Positions 60,124-64,000 of a stretch of 64,000 bases of DNA are shown here, piece by piece. The stretch is from Cryobacterium glaciale (GTDB lineage Bacteria; Actinomycetota; Actinomycetes; Actinomycetales; Microbacteriaceae). The stretch lies in assembly GCF_004402535.1 (NCBI RefSeq), contig NZ_SOEY01000020.1:1-64000 (forward strand), written 5' to 3'. Under the pieces are notes generated by a model. It had not been told where the DNA came from. It worked only from the letters and a program-made list of their open reading frames with translations, and searched no databases. The number at the start of each line of letters is the position of its first letter. Positions within the stretch are counted from its first letter, which is position 1. Made by a program: the position numbers and the translations under genes.

Positions 60124-61721
60124 CTCAGCGCATCGTGGACACTCGATCTCATGACATCGTGGACAGGATGTCTCACAGCATCGGAGACATTTGCGGCGGT
60201 GATAGTTGGGGAATGACGAATTCTCTTTCACCCCAGACTCGTGCCGCGATCATGCATTACGACCCGACTCAGCCTCACGCGCTGTCGATTATCGGGTTCT
60301 GCCGCTCTCTGAAGATCTCTCGGAGCGTGTTCTACAAGATCCGTGGGCGAGCTGTCCACGAGGCTGCTGCTGCGCTGCACCCACGCTCCCGCGCCCCGAA
60401 CGTCCCGGCCCGGCGTTATGGGCAGGTCGTCGTGAATGAGGTGGTGAAGATCCGCAAACAGCTCAAGACTGATGGTTGGGATTATGGTCCTCGCTCGATC
60501 TATTACGAAGCGGCCATGGACAGCGGGTTCCCCGGAGGAAAGGTCCCGTCGGTGGCGACGATCGCACGTCTCCTGGCCAGCGTCGGGCAGGTAGACGCGT
60601 CACCGAGGAAGCGACCGAAGTCGTCCTACATCCCGTTCGTGCGCGCGACAGCGATGTCGCTGTGGCAACTGGACGCGTTCGAGTACCGGCTGGCGAACGG
60701 GCAAACCGTCACGGTATATCAGCTGCTCGACGACGCAAGCCGATACGACGTGGGCACCGACGCGTATTCGCGGCATGAGAACAGTGCTGATGCCAAGGAC
60801 GTCCTCGAACGGGCAATCGCCGCATGCGGGGCACCCAAAGAAGTGCTATCGGATAACTCGCTGGCGTTCAACCAGCTGCGCGCAGGCACGATCGGCTCCG
60901 TGGAGATCTTTCTGGCATCGAAAGGCACCATGCCGATCAGCGGGCTGCCGGGTAAGCCCACCACACAGGGCAAGAACGAGCGCTCCCATCAGACGTTGAT
61001 CCGTTTCCTCGACGCTGACCGGCCGGCCACTCTCGAGCATCTCCGTGTCCGGATCCAGCGTTTCCGGGAGCACTACAACAACCGCCGACCGCATCAGGCC
61101 CTCGAGCAAGCTACGCCGCGGGCGGCGTGGGACGTGCTCGAGCACACGCCCGCGACCGAGCCGATCCCGCTGTCGGTGCTGGAAGCGAAAGCCTCGGAGT
61201 ACCGATGGGCTCGCGCGCGACGACAGTCCGACCTTCACCGGGCGCCGTTGACGATCTCCAAGACCGGGCAAGTCCTGCCCGACAACGCACGGCCGCAAAC
61301 AGCGGATCAGTCACTCGTGGAGGTTACCAAAGCCAACCGGCAGGTCTACTTTCAGGGCTACCAGGTCTCCCTGCCGACGACGTACGCCGACCGCACGTTC
61401 TACCGGACGATCACCGACGACGCGTTCTTGCTCACCGATCCCGTCACCGCTGAGATAGTGTTCTCCTTCCCGCTGCCGATGGTCGCGCTGAACGTCCGAG
61501 GCCGATACGTTGCCTCATACTCCATCCAGGGCGTTGGCGTGACCCACCCGACGAAGCCCTGGGAACGCAAGAACGCGGAATATCAGACACAGTTCGCCCA
61601 GCGCCAGACTGATCTCCCCGCAGTGCTCGGTGAGCCAGAGCGGTAGCTGTGCACGAAGCCATGAGACCCAGCGTCCACGAAGTTCTGAGATCCACTGTCC
61701 ACGATGTCACGCGATTACACA
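60121..61721. mobile_element. IS481-type insertion sequence, about 1.6 kb
   Basis: One transposase gene is flanked by inverted ends. A perfect 14-bp pair is TGACATCGTGGACA (60152-60165) and TGTCCACGATGTCA (61696-61709). Each end has two spaced copies of an ATCGTGGACA-like word, probable transposase binding sites. Outermost bases are TGT at 60121 and ACA at 61719-61721; exact boundaries are uncertain because no target duplication is evident. It cuts the transposase-like gene on its left. Confidence 0.8.
60213..61646 (+). CDS. IS481-family-like transposase
   Basis: A 477-residue DDE transposase with an N-terminal helix-turn-helix (HALSIIGFCRSLKISRSVFYKI). The rve integrase core carries the catalytic acids in LWQLDAFEYRLANGQ, EVLSDNSLAFNQLR and TTQGKNERSHQTLIRFL. 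REHYNNRRPHQALEQATPRAAW is the typical family end of the core. A further 150-residue beta-rich domain follows. ATG 60213 is preferred; a longer start at 60135 lies inside the terminal repeats. It appears intact. Confidence 0.9.
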   Translation: MTNSLSPQTRAAIMHYDPTQPHALSIIGFCRSLKISRSVFYKIRGRAVHEAAAALHPRSRAPNVPARRYGQVVVNEVVKIRKQLKTDGWDYGPRSIYYEAAMDSGFPGGKVPSVATIARLLASVGQVDASPRKRPKSSYIPFVRATAMSLWQLDAFEYRLANGQTVTVYQLLDDASRYDVGTDAYSRHENSADAKDVLERAIAACGAPKEVLSDNSLAFNQLRAGTIGSVEIFLASKGTMPISGLPGKPTTQGKNERSHQTLIRFLDADRPATLEHLRVRIQRFREHYNNRRPHQALEQATPRAAWDVLEHTPATEPIPLSVLEAKASEYRWARARRQSDLHRAPLTISKTGQVLPDNARPQTADQSLVEVTKANRQVYFQGYQVSLPTTYADRTFYRTITDDAFLLTDPVTAEIVFSFPLPMVALNVRGRYVASYSIQGVGVTHPTKPWERKNAEYQTQFAQRQTDLPAVLGEPER

Positions 61722-62049
61722 CCACCTCGTCAGAACTGCGCTACCAGGTGCCTGGATGTAAACACTCGCTTCTTTGTTTACATCCGTGCTCACGACTTCG
61801 TTTACCAGGTGCCTGGACTAGCGCTACCATCAAGCGCTACTCGTCACAAGCGGTCGTCACCGTCCTGAACATGGAAGTCCTCGCTCGAATGGCTCTGCTC
61901 GCGAACGGGCGCGAGCAGAGCCCAAGGTGGTTCCCGCTGCTGATATCGAGTCGACTCCGAATCTCGGTTCCGCGTTCAATGACACCTACGTCTGGCAGTT
62001 CCAGCTCTCGCAGCTCGAATTGGCAAGTCTCGCATTCAAACTCACGACG
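61722..62049. other. Accessory junction with repeats and an orphan open frame
   Basis: No complete gene. Direct repeats TACCAGGTGCCTGGA lie at 61742-61756 and 61803-61817. Between them is a perfect 11-bp inverted repeat, GGATGTAAACA (61754-61764) and TGTTTACATCC (61775-61785). A 31-nt block at 61820-61850 is an inverted, 26/31-identical copy of 60076-60106 on the other side of the IS. An open frame without a start, 61822-62067, ends in SAFNDTYVWQFQLSQLEL and overlaps the IclR gene end; it may be a degraded gene. Confidence 0.55.
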
Positions 62050-62820
62050 TCAGGCCAAGGGCGCTGACCTCAATGCGTCTTCGAGCTGTGCCGCCGCGGC
62101 GTGCAGTTGTCGGGCGACATAGACCTGATCACGTTGCGACATCCGGGAGGTCGGTCCAGCCGCGTTGATCGCCGCGATCGTGTTGTTATCGCGATCACGC
62201 AGCGCGGTCGCCATCGAGACGATATCGTCAACCCTGAAGTTGAGCGCGTAGCCCTGCTGGCGGATCTGGTCTAAATCCTCACGAAGCGCGGCGACATCAA
62301 CACCCTCGGCGTCGAGACGGTCGAGGATCGATTTGCGGCGATCGACTGGGAGGTCAGCCAGCAGGGCACGCCCGGTAGCGCTCATATGGGCGGGCATCAC
62401 CTGTCCAGTTCGGTCAGCCACGCGGAGCTGGCTCTCCCCTTCGGCCCCGATGAGGTAGCGGACATTCATACCCTCGAGTTGCGCGAGATGAACGGTTTCG
62501 TTGAGCTTCATGGCGAGCTCGGTCAGGATCGGGCGAGCAAGGGCACGGACGTCCATGTTCCGCACGGCAGCAAGCCTGAGATCAACGAAGACGGGACCCG
62601 CGACATACGTCCGCATATCCTTCACCTGCCGAACGAAGTCGTACGACTGCAGCATTGCGAGCAGGCGGTGAGCGGTCGATGTGGACACCCCGAGTGCCTT
62701 CGCTACGTCCGACAGCCGCTGCTGCGGCTGGTCACGGACCATTAGCAATAGTCGCAACGCGTTTCCGACCGACGAGATCGGATGGGCCGGTCCCTTGCCC
62801 TCGGTGTCTTTCGAAGTCAT
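62050..62820 (-). CDS. IclR-family transcriptional regulator
   Basis: A 256-residue IclR protein. The winged helix is SSVGNALRLLLMVRDQPQQRLSDVAKALGVSTSTAHRLLAML, given in parts: NALRLLLMVRDQPQQ and LGVSTSTAHRLLAML. The effector domain follows, with LNETVHLAQLEGMNVRYL, MSATGRALLADLP and the late GYALNFRVDDIVSMATALRD. ATG 62820 has GAGGGAG upstream. It is transcribed after the aldehyde dehydrogenase gene on the same strand, so it probably controls a catabolic cluster extending beyond the window. Confidence 0.9.
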   Translation of the reverse strand: MTSKDTEGKGPAHPISSVGNALRLLLMVRDQPQQRLSDVAKALGVSTSTAHRLLAMLQSYDFVRQVKDMRTYVAGPVFVDLRLAAVRNMDVRALARPILTELAMKLNETVHLAQLEGMNVRYLIGAEGESQLRVADRTGQVMPAHMSATGRALLADLPVDRRKSILDRLDAEGVDVAALREDLDQIRQQGYALNFRVDDIVSMATALRDRDNNTIAAINAAGPTSRMSQRDQVYVARQLHAAAAQLEDALRSAPLA

Positions 62821-62917
62821 CGGCGCTTCTCCCTCGATCACGATCGGACTCCGTCGATGGAACGCGACACTCGGCTGTGAGCGATTCTAAACCAACGTTG
62901 CGACTGACGCTGTATTC

Positions 62918-64000
62918 CTAGATCCGCATGGGAAGCTCACCAGGCAAGACGACGTTGATCGTTTTCTGCTCTGTAAAGCTGTACAGCTCCTCGAGGCCCT
63001 CCTCGGAACCAAGACCACTCTGCTTAACCCCGCCGAAGCTGGTGCCCAGATGATGCGTCGACGTCCCGTTGATCCACACATAACCGGCACGCACGAGCTT
63101 GGCGGTCACGAGCGCACGCCGCAGGTCATTGGTCCAGATCGACGCGGTCAACCCGTAGTCGACGCCGTTCGACATGGCGAGCAGCTCGCTGTTGTCGCTC
63201 CACTTGCTGGCCGCGAGCACGGGACCGAATACCTCGGTCGTGAACAACCGCATGTCCGGTGTCACATCGGCGAAGAAGGTCGGCTCAAGCCAATAGCCAC
63301 GACTGAACTGCTCACCACTCGGCCGCCCACCACCGGTGAGGAGCCGAGCGCCATCATCGCGGGCATCTTGGATGTGCCCTCTGACCCGCTCCAGGTGTCG
63401 CGCCGAATTGAGCGGACCCATGTCCGAGTTGTCGCTCAATGGATCTCCGACCTTGAGAGCCGCGATCTTCGCGGCGACCCGCTCGACGACATCATCATAG
63501 ATAGCGTCATGGATGAGCATCCGACTCGTCGAGCCGCACGACTGCCCTTGGTGCCCGAAATTCATTGCCGCGACGGCAGCATTAGCAACGGCCTCGGGAT
63601 CGGCATCATCAAATACGATCAGCGGATTCTTCCCGCCGAGTTCAAGGCTGACGTGCTTAACCGCCGACTGCGCGGCGACCCGCTGGATCTCGCGTCCTGT
63701 CGGCACCGATCCGATGAACGTCAGACGCTTCACTCGCGGGTCCGCGACGAGCGAAGCCCCGGCCTCGGCCCCGGTCCCCGTGAGGATACTGACGACTCCT
63801 GGTGGAAACAAGTCCTGACACAACTCCGCCAAGATCGTGGTCGAGATCGGGGACTCCTCCGACGGCTTCAAGATTACCGAATTCCCCGCGATCAGAGGCG
63901 CCGCCAAGCGCGAGCCCGCGAACATGAAGGGGTGATTGAACGCGAGGATTCGTCCGACCACCCCATACGGCTGCCGAAGAGTGAAGTGGAGCCCAGTGGC
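62918..64000 (-). CDS. NAD(P)-dependent aldehyde dehydrogenase, N-terminus outside window
   Basis: Residues read in from the right edge and stay open, giving 360 residues of a protein that should have about 480-500. QPYGVVGRILAFNHPF is the conserved proline/asparagine region, here with histidine after the asparagine. FIGSVPTGREIQ is the cofactor loop, VSLELGGKNPLIVF has the catalytic glutamate, and FGHQGQSCGSTSRM has the catalytic cysteine. SFGGVKQSGLGSEEG is the family end motif. Substrate cannot be named; aromatic or short-chain semialdehydes are possible. Confidence 0.93.
   Translation of the reverse strand, partial: ATGLHFTLRQPYGVVGRILAFNHPFMFAGSRLAAPLIAGNSVILKPSEESPISTTILAELCQDLFPPGVVSILTGTGAEAGASLVADPRVKRLTFIGSVPTGREIQRVAAQSAVKHVSLELGGKNPLIVFDDADPEAVANAAVAAMNFGHQGQSCGSTSRMLIHDAIYDDVVERVAAKIAALKVGDPLSDNSDMGPLNSARHLERVRGHIQDARDDGARLLTGGGRPSGEQFSRGYWLEPTFFADVTPDMRLFTTEVFGPVLAASKWSDNSELLAMSNGVDYGLTASIWTNDLRRALVTAKLVRAGYVWINGTSTHHLGTSFGGVKQSGLGSEEGLEELYSFTEQKTINVVLPGELPMRI

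Overview
The window reads as chromosome of a high-GC actinobacterium, most probably a member of the Microbacteriaceae. This is inferred from GTG/TTG starts, a DUF222 (13E12-type) protein, the fused OleBC enzyme, actinobacterial-type regulators and a very frequent GCATCCGC/GCGGATGC word. Gene density is high, with many 4-bp ATGA overlaps.

Layout. 0-5 kb: truncated DUF222 gene at the left edge, a 5'-truncated epimerase remnant, an SRPBCC protein, a phytoene-dehydrogenase-like FAD oxidoreductase, and a LysR regulator divergent from putA (5.0-8.6 kb, proline to glutamate). 8.8-13.8 kb: oleA, oleBC fusion and oleD, a complete long-chain olefin (beta-lactone route) pathway. 13.9-15.8 kb: two paralogous small GntR regulators around a membrane protein. 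16-19.6 kb: a FetB-like permease, then an Lrp/AsnC regulator divergent from a DDAH-family amidinohydrolase and ornithine aminotransferase. 19.7-22.2 kb: two type II toxin-antitoxin modules flanking a CE7 acetyl esterase. 22.2-26.8 kb: GntR/FCD regulator with L-lactate dehydrogenase, an orphan sugar-binding protein and a D-2-hydroxyacid dehydrogenase. 27.1-28.0 kb: a secreted repeat-containing protein of unknown function with a clear terminator.

28.4-40.8 kb: an EamA transporter carrying a 17-bp tandem repeat, then a full L-rhamnose locus: kinase, aldolase/dehydrogenase fusion, isomerase, mutarotase, ABC transporter and divergent LacI regulator. Similar palindromes at several promoters suggest one regulon. 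L-lactate made from rhamnose could feed the LldD enzyme at 22 kb. 40.9-56 kb: MFS/MarR pair divergent from a lipase-like hydrolase, lipoate ligase, GNAT protein, orphan DNA methyltransferase, GH1 beta-glucosidase, amidase-domain protein, phosphoglucomutase, prephenate dehydratase, diacylglycerol-kinase-like protein, serS, a Cof-type phosphatase, tRNA-Ser(TGA) and an LCP cell-wall protein.

56.3-62 kb is accessory DNA. A 3.0-kb element sits in tRNA-Ser(GCT), bounded by 16-bp direct repeats, and carries an integrase, a small unknown protein and a class II Fic protein. It is followed by a transposase-like remnant cut by a complete IS481-type element. 62-64 kb holds an IclR regulator and an aldehyde dehydrogenase that runs off the right edge.

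The most unusual sequence-level observations are the tripartite GC palindrome (two copies, both between convergent genes), the minimal Fic integrative element, the 17-bp repeat able to switch a transporter frame, the Fic/Doc toxin with a shortened catalytic loop, and several other palindromic intergenic repeats.
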